64,000 nt of DNA from Peristeroidobacter soli. Its GTDB lineage: Bacteria > Pseudomonadota > Gammaproteobacteria > Steroidobacterales > Steroidobacteraceae. Of this stretch, positions 17,820 to 26,768 are shown piece by piece. The stretch spans positions 494,803-558,802 of the forward strand of contig NZ_RYEV01000004.1 of the NCBI RefSeq assembly GCF_004138485.1. Reading direction: 5' to 3'. The stretch's first letter is position 1, and each line of letters opens with the position of its first letter. The notes under the pieces are model-generated. The model saw nothing but the letters and a program-made list of their open reading frames with translations. It was not told the origin of the DNA and made no database searches. The position numbers were made by a program, and so were the translations under genes.

Positions 17820-18422
17820 ATGCCCGATATTAGCAAAGCGAAGGTCCTCATTCTCGCCACAAACGGCTTCGAGCAGGATGAGCTGATGGTGCCGCAACGT
17901 AAGTTGAAAGAAGCCGGCGCGCACGTCGATGTGGTATCGCCCGAGAAGGGCAAGATCCGTGGCTGGAAGCTGAAAGATTGGGGCGAGAGCGTCGCGGTGG
18001 ACAAATCGCTCGACGACGCCAACGCCGACGACTACGACGCAATCGTCCTACCCGGCGGCCAGATCAATCCGGATCTGTTGCGGGTGAATCCGCAGGCATT
18101 GCAATTGATCCGCTCGTTTCTGGAGGCCGGCAAGATCGTCGCCGCGATCTGTCACGCGCCATGGCTGCTGGTGGAATTGAATGCCGTGCGCGGTCGGCAA
18201 GTAACGTCGTATCACTCGATCAAGACCGATGTGATCAATGCCGGCGGCAACTGGGTGGATCGGGCGGTGGTCACCGATCAGGGCATCATCACCAGTCGCA
18301 ACCCGGGCGACCTGGATGCCTTCTCGGCCAAGATCATCGAGGAGATCGAGGAAGGCAGTCACGCCGGCCGGCGTCAGAGCGGGAAAGCGGCGAAGAACGA
18401 ACCCCGCCCCGGCGTGCATTGA
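17820..18422 (+). CDS. DJ-1/PfpI-family protein (type 1 glutamine amidotransferase-like)
   Basis: A 200-residue cytosolic protein of the PfpI/YhbO subfamily: VLILATNGFEQDEL at 9-22, nucleophile Cys111 followed by His112 in AAICHAPWLL, and GIITSRNPGDLDAF. Family members are stress proteins with glyoxalase or protein deglycase-type activity; which applies here cannot be told. An extra basic tail of about 20 residues follows the domain. RBS AAGGAG lies 8 nt before the ATG. It is 25 bp downstream of the peptidase gene and ends just before a strong hairpin. Confidence 0.9.
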   Translation: MPDISKAKVLILATNGFEQDELMVPQRKLKEAGAHVDVVSPEKGKIRGWKLKDWGESVAVDKSLDDANADDYDAIVLPGGQINPDLLRVNPQALQLIRSFLEAGKIVAAICHAPWLLVELNAVRGRQVTSYHSIKTDVINAGGNWVDRAVVTDQGIITSRNPGDLDAFSAKIIEEIEEGSHAGRRQSGKAAKNEPRPGVH

Positions 18423-18433
18423 ATCAGTAAAGT

Positions 18434-18469
18434 GATGTCGTCGGGGCGCGCCCTCGCCCCGACGACATC
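18434..18469. terminator. strong hairpin after the DJ-1/PfpI gene
   Basis: A perfect 15-bp stem: GATGTCGTCGGGGCG (18434-18448) with its reverse complement at 18455-18469, loop of 6 nt. It begins 11 nt after the stop at 18422 and lacks a U-tract. It separates the first gene block from the ECF sigma factor cluster. Confidence 0.7.
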
Positions 18470-18619
18470 GTCCCACGGCTCGCCCTCGAACTCGGTTCGC
18501 TGACCTCACCCAGAATCGCTGGAGGCATCGCCCTCACGCTATGACACGAATCTCACGACAGAACCGTTCCTGGGGAATGCCGACGGAACCATTCGACAGC
18601 CCGTCTCGTGTCAGGCTAA

Positions 18620-19213
18620 ATGGAGATCATGGTCCTGCCGAAGCGCGCCCGTCCGACGCATGCCAACGCGGCAGCCGAGTTCGACCATCTGCTGCGGGAG
18701 CACGTCCCCGCCCTGTATCGCTCCGCCTATCGCTGGACGGGCACGGTGGACCGCGCCGAGGATCTGGTCCAGGAGCTGCTGGTTCGTTTGTATCCCAGGC
18801 TCGACGAGCTGCGCGGCCTGGATCGCATCCGGCCGTGGGCACTGCGGGTGATGTATCGGATGTTCGTCGACCAGGTGCGCCGCGAGCGCAGCTCGCCGGT
18901 TCAGTTTGGCACCGAGCCTCCCGACGACATCGATGAAGAAGAAGCCCAGGACCTGATCGACCCCGCCGCCGGTCCCGCCGAACTGCTCGAACGCGAGCTC
19001 ACCCAGGAACGGATACTGGCGGCCTGGGACCGATTGGGTGAAGAACACCGCGTGGTATTGTCGATGCACGACATCGAGGATTACAGCCTGCCGGAACTGG
19101 CGCAGATCATGGGCGTGCCGGTGGGGACTCTGAAATCCCGGCTGCATCGCGCGCGGGCGAAACTGAAGGGCTTGCTGGCGACGGAACGAATGCCAACGCT
19201 GGATCGTGTATGA
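18620..19213 (+). CDS. ECF-type RNA polymerase sigma factor
   Basis: A 197-residue sigma-70 family factor with only regions 2 and 4. Region 2 (about 20-90) has YRSAYRWTG, AEDLVQELLVRLY and RPWALRVMYRMFVDQVRR; region 4 (about 125-185) has VLSMHDIEDYSLPELAQIMGVPVGTLKSRLHRAR. It opens a cluster followed by a putative anti-sigma protein 3 bp later, as is usual for autoregulated ECF systems. A GGAACC at 18585 followed 16 nt later by CGTGTC is a possible ECF promoter, but the implied transcript would be nearly leaderless, so I do not annotate it. A second start at 18629 is possible. Confidence 0.92.
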   Translation: MEIMVLPKRARPTHANAAAEFDHLLREHVPALYRSAYRWTGTVDRAEDLVQELLVRLYPRLDELRGLDRIRPWALRVMYRMFVDQVRRERSSPVQFGTEPPDDIDEEEAQDLIDPAAGPAELLERELTQERILAAWDRLGEEHRVVLSMHDIEDYSLPELAQIMGVPVGTLKSRLHRARAKLKGLLATERMPTLDRV

Positions 19214-19216
19214 AAC

Positions 19217-19792
19217 GTGTACAAAATGCCCGCTCCTGCAAGCTGGGCCGGTCTCGTGAGTAAAGACGACGACATTCTGCGCCGGGCGCTGCAGCGCCTC
19301 CCCGCGCCGGAGCCGCGTCCGGAATTCATCGAGCGCGCCTTCGCCACTGCCACTCGCGAGGCCGCGCCACCGCGCAGCCGGCTCGCTCATTTGATCGGTC
19401 GTTGGGAAACCTGGATCGGCGTGAGCGTCGGTGCCGCCGTCGCGGTGCTGATCATGCTGGTCGTGTTGCCGATGATGAAGCGCGAGCCCGGCATCACGCT
19501 GGCGTTGAACGAGATGCGGGACATCGATGTGTTGATCGATTCGGAACGCGCGCTCGACGGCGCCATCATTCGCATCGTCGCCACCGGCAGCGTCGTGCTC
19601 GACGGCTTCGATGACGAGCGCGAGATCGACTGGCAGACGCATCTGGAACGAGGCAGCAACATGCTGTCGCTCCCGGTCGTGGCTCGATCGACCGGCGCCG
19701 GGCAGCTGGTCGCGGTCATCGAGCATGAAGGCCGCACGCGACGCGTGACGGTCAACCTCACGGTACGCGCCCCCGAGGCATCCAGGACATGA
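19217..19792 (+). CDS. putative single-pass membrane anti-sigma factor
   Basis: A 191-residue protein with a cytoplasmic N-terminal part of about 65 residues (DDDILRRALQRLPAPEPRPEFIERAF), one transmembrane helix at about 73-91, and a periplasmic domain of about 100 residues made of beta-strands. This layout and its place directly behind an ECF sigma gene suggest an anti-sigma factor, but no zinc-binding HxxxCxxC motif is seen, so I cannot claim the standard family. Starts at 19217 (GTG), 19226 (ATG) and 19256 (GTG) are all possible. The stop overlaps the next gene (ATGATG), so the three genes are co-translated. Confidence 0.65.
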   Translation: MYKMPAPASWAGLVSKDDDILRRALQRLPAPEPRPEFIERAFATATREAAPPRSRLAHLIGRWETWIGVSVGAAVAVLIMLVVLPMMKREPGITLALNEMRDIDVLIDSERALDGAIIRIVATGSVVLDGFDDEREIDWQTHLERGSNMLSLPVVARSTGAGQLVAVIEHEGRTRRVTVNLTVRAPEASRT

Positions 19793-20283
19793 TGCCCATC
19801 ACACGGCTGCGCTTGCCAGGTTCGCGCCAGACGACGATCATTCAGCCACGAGTGAAGCACGTAACGATCCTGGCCCTGTGCTTGCTGACGCACGGCGCAC
19901 TGGCGCAACAGCAATCCGATTCCAAATCTGCGCCCGGGCAGGGACAGGGCGATCTCGACGTGACCATGCAGATCATCGTGGATCCTGATGCCAAGCTGCC
20001 TGACGAAGTCGTCCGCCGAATCCCGCTGCCAGAGCGCAAGTCCGCAGAGTCTGCCGCGGCGGCCAACGCCGACAAGAAGGCAGCCAAGGCAGCCGCAACC
20101 GAAAGCAAGCAGGCCGCTCGCGAAGCTAAGGAGCTGGCTAAGGAGGCTAGCCAGGCCGCCAAGGAAGAAGCTGCCGAACAACGCGAAGCCGCCCGGCGTG
20201 CTCGCGCCGAAGAGCGCGAACGCAAGAAAGAGGATCGACCTCCACGCGGCAATCCCAACGCTCCAGGTCAACAGCCTCGCTGA
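19789..20283 (+). CDS. exported Ala/Lys/Glu-rich coiled-coil protein
   Basis: A 164-residue protein of low complexity. A hydrophobic stretch at about 25-39 (ILALCLLTHGALA) is a signal sequence if translation starts at the GTG at 19852; the ATG at 19789, overlapping the anti-sigma stop, would give a long leader. Residues about 80-150 are an Ala-, Lys-, Glu- and Arg-rich heptad-like region (KAAKAAATESKQAAREAKEL), predicted to be helical coiled coil and highly charged. No domain recognised. It could be a periplasmic spacer or sensor partner of the anti-sigma protein. The next gene overlaps its C-terminus in another frame. Confidence 0.6.
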   Translation: MMPITRLRLPGSRQTTIIQPRVKHVTILALCLLTHGALAQQQSDSKSAPGQGQGDLDVTMQIIVDPDAKLPDEVVRRIPLPERKSAESAAAANADKKAAKAAATESKQAAREAKELAKEASQAAKEEAAEQREAARRARAEERERKKEDRPPRGNPNAPGQQPR

Positions 20284-21526
20284 CTCGCTGCGCCTCGCGC
20301 CGGCCGTCCTGACATTGCTCTTTGTTTGTTCCGGGGCCGCGTACGCCTACAGCGATGAGGCCGGCCGCCTGTTTCGAGCGGGCAGCAGCGCATTCCAGGC
20401 CGGTGACTACACGCAGGCCCTCGCCGCTTTCGAGTCCGCGCTGGCGCAAGGAATGTCCGGCCCCGCCCTGCACTTCAACATTGGCGTCGCCGCCTATCGC
20501 GCGGGCAACTACGCACGAGCCGAAGCGGCATTCAAAGAAGTTGCGAACACGCCAGCCATGGCGGCACTGGCTTATTACAACCTCGGCCTCGTCGAGCTGA
20601 AGCGCAACGATCCAGGCGCGGCAACTCGCTGGTTCGCACGCGTCGAGGCCGCGACCCAGGATCCGAAGCTGCGGCAACTCGCCGCCGCCCGGCTCGGTGG
20701 ATTCGAAGCACCACAGCCCTCTCACACCTGGTTCGGGTACGCCGGCTTCGGCATCGGTCACGACGACAACGTCGCGCTCGTCTCCAACTCCGACGTGCTC
20801 GGCATCAGCGACCGCGCCGACAACTTCGCCGAAGCGCAATTCGCTCTCAGCATGCCCTTCGGCGAGGGCTGGAGAATCGATGGCGGCGTGAATGCCGTCG
20901 ACTATCAGGAGCTGGACAGTTTCGACCAGCTCGGCCTGCAGCTGGGCGGCCGTTATCGCTGGCACAGCGGCGAGTGGCTCAACGATGCCGGCACACAGGT
21001 CGCGCACACCATGCTCGACGGCTCGAGCTTCGAAAGCCGACGCGCCCTGTTCATACAAACCAGCCGGGAGCTGCGTTCCGATCTGACGATGCGCGGCCGC
21101 TATCGATTCAACGACATCGACGGCCACGATGAATTCCGGGGCCTGAGCGGCCGACGCCACGAGCTCAGCGCCTCGCTCGACTGGCTGCAGGCCGCCTGGG
21201 ATTTTCGTTTTGGTTATCTGCTCGAGATCGGCGACTACGACGACGCGGCCCTGTCCGCCACCCGTCACGAGGTGAGCTTCGATGCCGAGAGCGAATTCGC
21301 CACGGACTGGAGCATTCTGTTCGAAGCCTCACGACGCCTCAGCAGCTACGACGACAACACCAGCGGGAATGAACAGCGCACCGAGCTGGCACTGGCGTTA
21401 ACCCGCACGCTGACTGCTCGCTGGCAAGTGTTCTTGCGCTACGCCTATTCGAACAACGACGCCGACACCGCTGAATTCGACTACACCGGCAACCGCTTGA
21501 GTGCCGGTGTCGAAGCGACGCTGTAA
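20198..21526 (+). CDS. TPR plus outer-membrane beta-barrel protein
   Basis: About 442 residues from a GTG at 20198; the true start is uncertain because the frame is open from 19988 and the signal-like stretch (LAPAVLTLLFVCSGAAYA) has no ATG directly before it. After the signal come two to three TPR repeats (FRAGSSAFQAGDYTQALAAFESAL, quoted in part; ALHFNIGVAAYRAGNYARAEAAF; ALAYYNLGLVELKRN) and then about 300 residues of alternating amphipathic strands typical of an outer-membrane barrel ending in LSAGVEATL. TPR-barrel proteins such as PelB, BcsC and PgaA export polysaccharides. It lies between the sigma/anti-sigma genes and the glycosyltransferase operon. Confidence 0.75.
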   Translation: MLAPKSANARKRIDLHAAIPTLQVNSLADSLRLAPAVLTLLFVCSGAAYAYSDEAGRLFRAGSSAFQAGDYTQALAAFESALAQGMSGPALHFNIGVAAYRAGNYARAEAAFKEVANTPAMAALAYYNLGLVELKRNDPGAATRWFARVEAATQDPKLRQLAAARLGGFEAPQPSHTWFGYAGFGIGHDDNVALVSNSDVLGISDRADNFAEAQFALSMPFGEGWRIDGGVNAVDYQELDSFDQLGLQLGGRYRWHSGEWLNDAGTQVAHTMLDGSSFESRRALFIQTSRELRSDLTMRGRYRFNDIDGHDEFRGLSGRRHELSASLDWLQAAWDFRFGYLLEIGDYDDAALSATRHEVSFDAESEFATDWSILFEASRRLSSYDDNTSGNEQRTELALALTRTLTARWQVFLRYAYSNNDADTAEFDYTGNRLSAGVEATL

Positions 21527-21598
21527 ACATAGGTTAGCTGCGCGACGCGATGCGTCGTCCGCGTTCATCCCGCACCCAATCAAAATAGCACCTACGCC

Positions 21599-21626
21599 GG
21601 AACGCGCGGTGGGGCTGGCGCGTTCC
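21599..21626. promoter_or_regulatory. perfect dyad before the radical SAM operon
   Basis: GGAACGCGC (21599-21607) and GCGCGTTCC (21618-21626) form a perfect 9-bp inverted repeat with a 10-nt spacer, 73 nt after the barrel gene and 40 nt before the TTG start at 21667. It could be a terminator for the first unit or an operator for the second; there is no U-tract. Confidence 0.45.
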
Positions 21627-21666
21627 CAACTCGCACAATTTACAAGTCAGAAGTTCGGGTGCGAAC

Positions 21667-23268
21667 TTGCCCAAATTTCTATTAGTGGGTCCCTACGATC
21701 CACACTGTGGGGAATATACCTTCCTGGCGCCACCGTTAGGTGTCTGGCGACTGGCGGGAGTTCTGGCCGAGCAAGGTGTCGAAGTCAAAGTCTTCGATCC
21801 GAACTGCTGCGTCGGCCCGCCCGAGCGCGCGCTCGAGAAAGAAATATTGCGCGATACGTGGGATGTGATCGGCCTGTCCACGACCGGCATGACGTTGAAG
21901 TTCGATCTGGAGCTCGCGCACCTCGCCCGCCGTCTCGCGCCGCACGCGTTGATGGTCGCCGGCGGCATGGAAGCGACGTTTCGGCCCGACCTCATGTTCG
22001 AGCTCGGCCCGTTCGATCGGGTGGTTCTCGGCGAAGGCGAACGTCCGCTCGTTGAGCTGGCAACACGCATCCGCTCGCAGCAGCCACTGGTAGGTATCGT
22101 GGGCACGGTGGAACGTCGTGCCGATGGCACGCTGCTGCGCATGCCGCAGGCCGCGATGAATCACGATCAGTTGCGTGCCGCGATCTACTCGACCCCGTAC
22201 GAGCACATGCCTTATGAAGCGTATTGGGATCGGCTCGAAGCCGCCTATCGCGTCGGCGGCCTGCCGACCAAGGCGGCACGCGAAGCCGCGCTGGCCGAAA
22301 TCCGTTCGGTACGACTGATCACGCTGAACTACTGCCCCATGGGCTGCACGTTCTGCTCCTCGACCAACTTCCTGCACGAGGCCCAGGGCAGCGTAGCTCC
22401 GCTCGCGCGGCTGGATGCGGACGAATGTCTGGCCATGATGAAACGCATCGTCGCGACCCATCCGCGCGTACGGACCATCATCTTTCAGGACGACATCTTC
22501 GTCTTCACCAAGGACCGCCGCGTCCTGCCGCTATGCGAAGGCATCATCGCCGCCAAGCAAGCGGGCGAGCTGCCGCAAGAGCTGCAGTTCATCAGCACCA
22601 ACCGGATCGACGCGATGACGCCGGAACGGCTCAGTGCCATGCGTCGCGCCGGCTTCCGCGTGCTCGGCTTCGGTATCGAGAACTTCTCGCCCAATGTGTT
22701 GAACGAATTCAACAAGGGGCAGATTCATCGCCACATCGAGCCGATGCTGAGCGCGACCCTGGAGCTCGGCATCACGCCGTTTCTGGATCTGATTCTCAGC
22801 TCGCCGCGGGCCTCGCTCGATGACGTCGCCGAGACGTTGCGCGAAGCCTATCGATGGTTGCGACAAGGATGTGAGATTGGCATGTATCCCTACGTCATCC
22901 CGTTCTCGGGTGCCGCGTTCGCGCGCGATCCCGAGCTGATTCCCCACACCCAGTATGCCCATCGACACGTCGACGGCACCAGTATCGAATGGGACCAGCC
23001 GGCGAAGATCCTGCCCATCGATGCCACCGTCAGGGAAGTCATTCTGGAGATCGAGCGCCGGTTCGAAGCCAAGCTGATGGAGCTGCAAGCGCGCGCCACG
23101 CATCTGCCGTCGCGGGTCCGCTCGCTGATCTGGATTCTGGTCGGTGTCCCGGTACTGGCCGAGCACGGCATCGTCGTCGCTCCCGAGCAGGAGGTGCGTG
23201 ACGAGCTCGAATCCCGCTTGCCTCAGGCCCGGAGGGCGACGGCGAGACGCGCCGTCGCGATGGCGTGA
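21667..23268 (+). CDS. B12-binding-type radical SAM enzyme
   Basis: A 533-residue protein. Residues about 1-140 form a cobalamin-binding-like Rossmann domain (FLLVGPYDPH, PPLGVWRLAGVL, DVIGLSTTGMT, VAGGMEATF). The radical SAM core has the [4Fe-4S] motif C223xxxC227xxC230 (CPMGCTFC), then DDIFVFTK, GFGIENFSP and a C-terminal region to 533. Such enzymes methylate or rearrange unreactive carbons. It opens a seven-gene overlapping operon with a glycosyltransferase and methyltransferase, so the product may modify a sugar or lipid carrier. Start is a TTG; no strong RBS. The stop overlaps the next gene (GTGA). The reaction is unknown. Confidence 0.88.
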   Translation: MPKFLLVGPYDPHCGEYTFLAPPLGVWRLAGVLAEQGVEVKVFDPNCCVGPPERALEKEILRDTWDVIGLSTTGMTLKFDLELAHLARRLAPHALMVAGGMEATFRPDLMFELGPFDRVVLGEGERPLVELATRIRSQQPLVGIVGTVERRADGTLLRMPQAAMNHDQLRAAIYSTPYEHMPYEAYWDRLEAAYRVGGLPTKAAREAALAEIRSVRLITLNYCPMGCTFCSSTNFLHEAQGSVAPLARLDADECLAMMKRIVATHPRVRTIIFQDDIFVFTKDRRVLPLCEGIIAAKQAGELPQELQFISTNRIDAMTPERLSAMRRAGFRVLGFGIENFSPNVLNEFNKGQIHRHIEPMLSATLELGITPFLDLILSSPRASLDDVAETLREAYRWLRQGCEIGMYPYVIPFSGAAFARDPELIPHTQYAHRHVDGTSIEWDQPAKILPIDATVREVILEIERRFEAKLMELQARATHLPSRVRSLIWILVGVPVLAEHGIVVAPEQEVRDELESRLPQARRATARRAVAMA

Positions 23269-24707
23269 AGTTCAATACACCCTGGAGCCTGCTCGCCCCG
23301 CTCGGGGTATGCGCACTGCTCGCAGGGTGGATCGCACTGTCGGCTGCGAATCTGCAGACGGCGAGTTTCTCGCTGCTGGTCTACGGACTCGCGAATCTGA
23401 TCGTTTATACCGACGCGCTGGACTTCATTCTGCGCCTGCACGTACGTCGTCGTCACATCGCCACGGCGCCGACCGAAGAGAATCGTCACCTCTCGATCGA
23501 TCTGTCCGCCGCCTTCCCCACCGGCTCGCGACAGCTGGTACCGACGCGCCCGTACGCAATCATCGCCTCCATTCATAACCTGGAGCCGTTGCTGGATGAG
23601 TTCATGGATGCGTTCGCGGCCTATCGCGACAAGGTCTGGTTGATCAGCGATGCCTCGACGGACGCGACCGTGCTGCGGCTGCGGCACGCCGGCTGGCGCT
23701 GTTTCGACGAAGGCGTGAATCGAAAAAAGCCCGGCGCGATCCAGCGCCTGCTCGAAAAGTTGCCGCCGCATATCGAAACCGTGATGGTGGTCGATCCGGA
23801 CATTCGCATCCGTGGCAAGAACGGCGGCAGCCGCATCGACTTCGAACGCTTCATTCGCGACTTTCAGCAGTCTGGCGCCGCGGCCGTCTGTCCGCGCGTG
23901 ATGATCGAGCCCGATGGCTTCCTCGCCCGCTTCCAGGCGTTCGAATATGCACTGGCGTTTCGGATCGGACGCGAAAGCCTGGCGGACTACAGCATCACCT
24001 CCGGTGTGTCCTGCTACCGGCGTGACGCATTGGTACGGGCGCTGTCGGAGCACTCGCAATCGGTCTACGCCGAGGATCTGCAGAACGCGCTGATCCTGCT
24101 CAGCCACGGCGAACGCATCTATTACGACGGCCGGCTCGTCGTCAGCACCGAAGGCCCGGGTAACGTGCGGCGCTGGTTCTCACAGCGCGTCGGCTGGTAC
24201 TACGGGTTGCTCAAGGTGTACATCGAACGCTTCAGTGAGGTCTGGCGCATCGCCCGACGCACGCCGTTTGCCCTGTATCACTTCGTGGTCTACCTGGGCG
24301 GGCTGTCGCTGATCGTGCATCCGCTGAAGATCATCAGCGCGATCCTGCTGGTGCTGAGCTTCATCAGCGGTTTCGACAATCTGTTCCTGGCGAATATCTT
24401 CCCGCGCAACGCGCTGATCAATCCCAGTTATTTCATGGCGGCGATCGGCAGCTATCTGGCGCTCGGCGTGTTCGCGCTGTTTACCGTCGTGCCGAAACAG
24501 GAGCGCGCCTACATCGCGCCCATCGTGCCGCTGTATCTGTTCTACGCCATCACTCACATCGCTCCGATGACCGTCGGCTACGTCAACTGGATCGCAGTGA
24601 AACTCTGGGGTCGTCGCGTCTACCGCGATCACTACGAGCCACTGCCGAGCGCCAGCACGACGCTGCCGTTGGAGGAGAAAACCAGTCTCATGCGGAAGGC
24701 TTCATGA
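23265..24707 (+). CDS. membrane-bound GT2-family glycosyltransferase
   Basis: A 480-residue family 2 glycosyltransferase. Two N-terminal hydrophobic segments (about 10-50) precede the catalytic domain: SDASTD at 129-134, DPD motif at 177-179 (VVDPDIRI), acidic general base in YAED (D271) and a QRVGW element at 307-311, a variant of the QxxRW of processive synthases. Three to four helices follow at about 335-455. The topology resembles cellulose, PNAG and hyaluronan synthases, so it could polymerise and translocate a glycan. GTG start overlaps the radical SAM stop; its own stop overlaps the methyltransferase start (ATGA). The sugar donor is unknown. Confidence 0.88.
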   Translation: MKFNTPWSLLAPLGVCALLAGWIALSAANLQTASFSLLVYGLANLIVYTDALDFILRLHVRRRHIATAPTEENRHLSIDLSAAFPTGSRQLVPTRPYAIIASIHNLEPLLDEFMDAFAAYRDKVWLISDASTDATVLRLRHAGWRCFDEGVNRKKPGAIQRLLEKLPPHIETVMVVDPDIRIRGKNGGSRIDFERFIRDFQQSGAAAVCPRVMIEPDGFLARFQAFEYALAFRIGRESLADYSITSGVSCYRRDALVRALSEHSQSVYAEDLQNALILLSHGERIYYDGRLVVSTEGPGNVRRWFSQRVGWYYGLLKVYIERFSEVWRIARRTPFALYHFVVYLGGLSLIVHPLKIISAILLVLSFISGFDNLFLANIFPRNALINPSYFMAAIGSYLALGVFALFTVVPKQERAYIAPIVPLYLFYAITHIAPMTVGYVNWIAVKLWGRRVYRDHYEPLPSASTTLPLEEKTSLMRKAS

Positions 24708-25525
24708 ACGCACGCGGCGCACCGGCTCCCGAACAGTACCTGCCCCATCACTATTGGGAAGACCGCGCCCGGCGATTCGCGGCGGAGGGCTCGGGGCTCG
24801 CAGCGGTCTGCTCCTACGGCATGCCGGAGTTCTACAACCGGATGATTCATTGGAGTCAGTACCTGGCGCTACGGCCGTGGCTCGACATCCGGCCTGGCAC
24901 GCGCGTGCTGGATGTGGGCTGCGGTGTCGGACGCTGGAGCACGCTGCTCGCACGACGACTCGGCATCGTCACGGGCGCGGATCTGAGCCCGACGATGATT
25001 GCGGAAGCCCGACGTCGCGCCGAGTTGCAGAGCGTGTCGAGCCGCACTCGATTCATCGTTCAGGATCTGGCGCGGCTCGATGCCGACGGACCGTTCGATT
25101 TGATTCTCGGCGTCACGGTACTCCAGCACATTCTGGATCCGCAGTCGCTGCGCTCGGCGGTAAAGCGAATGGCGGATCATCTCGCGCCCGGTGGACGCAT
25201 GGTGCTGCTGGAGGCCGCGCCTGCAAACACCGCAGAACATTGCGACACGACCGTGTTTCGTGCCCGGCACCGACGCGTCTATCTCGATCTGTTTGCAGAG
25301 CAAGGACTGGAGCTGCGCGCGCTCAGCGGCGTCGATCCGGCGCCGTTCAAAACCTGGCTGCTGCCCCATCTGCGAGGACTGCCGCGTCCGCTGGGCATGT
25401 CGGCCCTGGCGGCGGTGACGCTCGCATCCACGCCGATCGATGTCCTGTTCGGCCGAATCGCCGTGGAACGCTCATGGCATGCGGTGTTTGTCTTGCAGCG
25501 TAACGGAGACGTCCATGCCGCTTAG
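24704..25525 (+). CDS. SAM-dependent methyltransferase (class I)
   Basis: A 273-residue methyltransferase with motif I VLDVGCGVGRWS at 68-79, the acidic loop TGADLSPTMI, motif for adenine binding FIVQDLARLD, and LGVTVLQHI and LAPGGRMVLLEAA for later strands. The class I Rossmann fold is complete; a C-terminal extension of about 70 residues may bind substrate. Family cannot decide whether the substrate is a sugar, lipid or protein. It starts in the ATGA overlap with the glycosyltransferase and overlaps the beta-helix gene by 11 nt, so it is part of the same pathway. Confidence 0.88.
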   Translation: MNARGAPAPEQYLPHHYWEDRARRFAAEGSGLAAVCSYGMPEFYNRMIHWSQYLALRPWLDIRPGTRVLDVGCGVGRWSTLLARRLGIVTGADLSPTMIAEARRRAELQSVSSRTRFIVQDLARLDADGPFDLILGVTVLQHILDPQSLRSAVKRMADHLAPGGRMVLLEAAPANTAEHCDTTVFRARHRRVYLDLFAEQGLELRALSGVDPAPFKTWLLPHLRGLPRPLGMSALAAVTLASTPIDVLFGRIAVERSWHAVFVLQRNGDVHAA

Positions 25526-26768
25526 CCGCCGCTCCACCGTTTCCATTGTCGTATTCGTGCTGCTCGCCGCCTTCGTCGGGCTCGGTTACTGGTACCAGTC
25601 CCACAAGGTCAAGCCGGGGCAGGTCGCCAACAACACCTCGATCGACGTGACCACCGGCAACGATCGCGGGCCCGGCTCATTGCGCGAAGCCATCTTCAAA
25701 GCGACCGCCGCCACCAACGAGGTGACCATCTCGCTGCAGGTCCCGAAGATCACGCTCGCCACCGCCCTGCCGCCCTTCGTCAACGCCCAGGGCATCCGAA
25801 TGATCGCGGGTGAGAACGGGACCGAGATCGACGCGAGCGCCCTGCCCGATGGCCCCGTGCTCGACGTCTCCGGAGCGAATGTCGACATCGAAGGCGTACG
25901 CATTCTCAACTGCAAGGCGACCGGCATCGTGCTGCGAGCCGAGCGTTTCAAGTTGCAGACGACATCGATCGAGGGCTGCGACGTCGGCATCGATGTCGCG
26001 GAGAACGCCGACCAGCTCATGCTCGAGCGCAACCACTTTGCCAAGAACCGCATCGGCGTGCGCTTCGCGGCATCGAACAAGAACGCGATGGTCGTGAAGA
26101 ACCAGTTCTCCGAGCACCGCGACGCCGGCATCTGGGCGGTTCGCAGCGAGCCCGACAACCGCGGCGGCTCGATCAGCATCCGGGACAATCGCTTCGACAA
26201 GGAGCGCATCGGCATTCTCGCCGCCAATGTCTCGGTCATCATGGAGCGCAACGAGTTGCTCGACTCGCGCGAAGCCGCGATGCAGTTGATGGGCACTGGC
26301 GCCGTCGCCCGAGGCAATCGCATCAGCCGCGGGCCGGCGATGGGCATCGTCGCCGAGAACGCGCAAGCCGCGGTGATCGAAGACAACGAATTCGACGGCC
26401 TCGAAGCCTATGGCGTCATGCTCAAGAGTTCGGCCGACACCGTCATCCGTGGCAATCGCATTCACAACAGCGGTTACGGTCTTGCGTTCGTGCTGGGCAA
26501 TCAACGCAGTCCCAGCAGCGCCATCGACAACACCATCATCGAGCCGAAGTTCAACGGCATCGATGTGATCGGCGACTCGCCCATCCTGCGCGGCAATCAG
26601 GTCATGCGGCCACGCGCGCTGGCATTGAAGGTCGTCGACTATCAGCCCGAAGGCGGCGGTGAGCGCGTGCGCTCCGCGCCGTTCCTCGAAGGCAACAACT
26701 TCAGCCTGGGCGCCGCGACAGTCGCGGCGGGCGATGCCAAGCCGTCGCGCGACACCGTGCAGAGATGA
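25515..26768 (+). CDS. membrane-anchored right-handed beta-helix protein
   Basis: A 417-residue protein with an N-terminal hydrophobic anchor or signal at about 8-27, then a Pro/Gly spacer and a long right-handed parallel beta-helix. The repeated rung pattern is clear: IEGVRILNCKATGIVL, NHFAKNRIGVRF, NQFSEHRDAGIW, NRFDKERIGIL, NRISRGPAMGIV, NEFDGLEAYGVML, NRIHNSGYGLAFV. Such folds occur in polysaccharide lyases and epimerases (for example AlgG, NosD/CASH type). RBS GGAG lies 8 nt before the ATG, inside the methyltransferase gene. A role in periplasmic modification of a nascent glycan is plausible but not shown. Confidence 0.82.
   Translation: MPLSRRSTVSIVVFVLLAAFVGLGYWYQSHKVKPGQVANNTSIDVTTGNDRGPGSLREAIFKATAATNEVTISLQVPKITLATALPPFVNAQGIRMIAGENGTEIDASALPDGPVLDVSGANVDIEGVRILNCKATGIVLRAERFKLQTTSIEGCDVGIDVAENADQLMLERNHFAKNRIGVRFAASNKNAMVVKNQFSEHRDAGIWAVRSEPDNRGGSISIRDNRFDKERIGILAANVSVIMERNELLDSREAAMQLMGTGAVARGNRISRGPAMGIVAENAQAAVIEDNEFDGLEAYGVMLKSSADTVIRGNRIHNSGYGLAFVLGNQRSPSSAIDNTIIEPKFNGIDVIGDSPILRGNQVMRPRALALKVVDYQPEGGGERVRSAPFLEGNNFSLGAATVAAGDAKPSRDTVQR

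Noticed and set aside
18585-18612. An autoregulatory ECF promoter (GGAACC, 16 nt, CGTGTC)
   Set aside because: The -10 is a weak match and transcription would start almost at the ATG; not strong enough to annotate.
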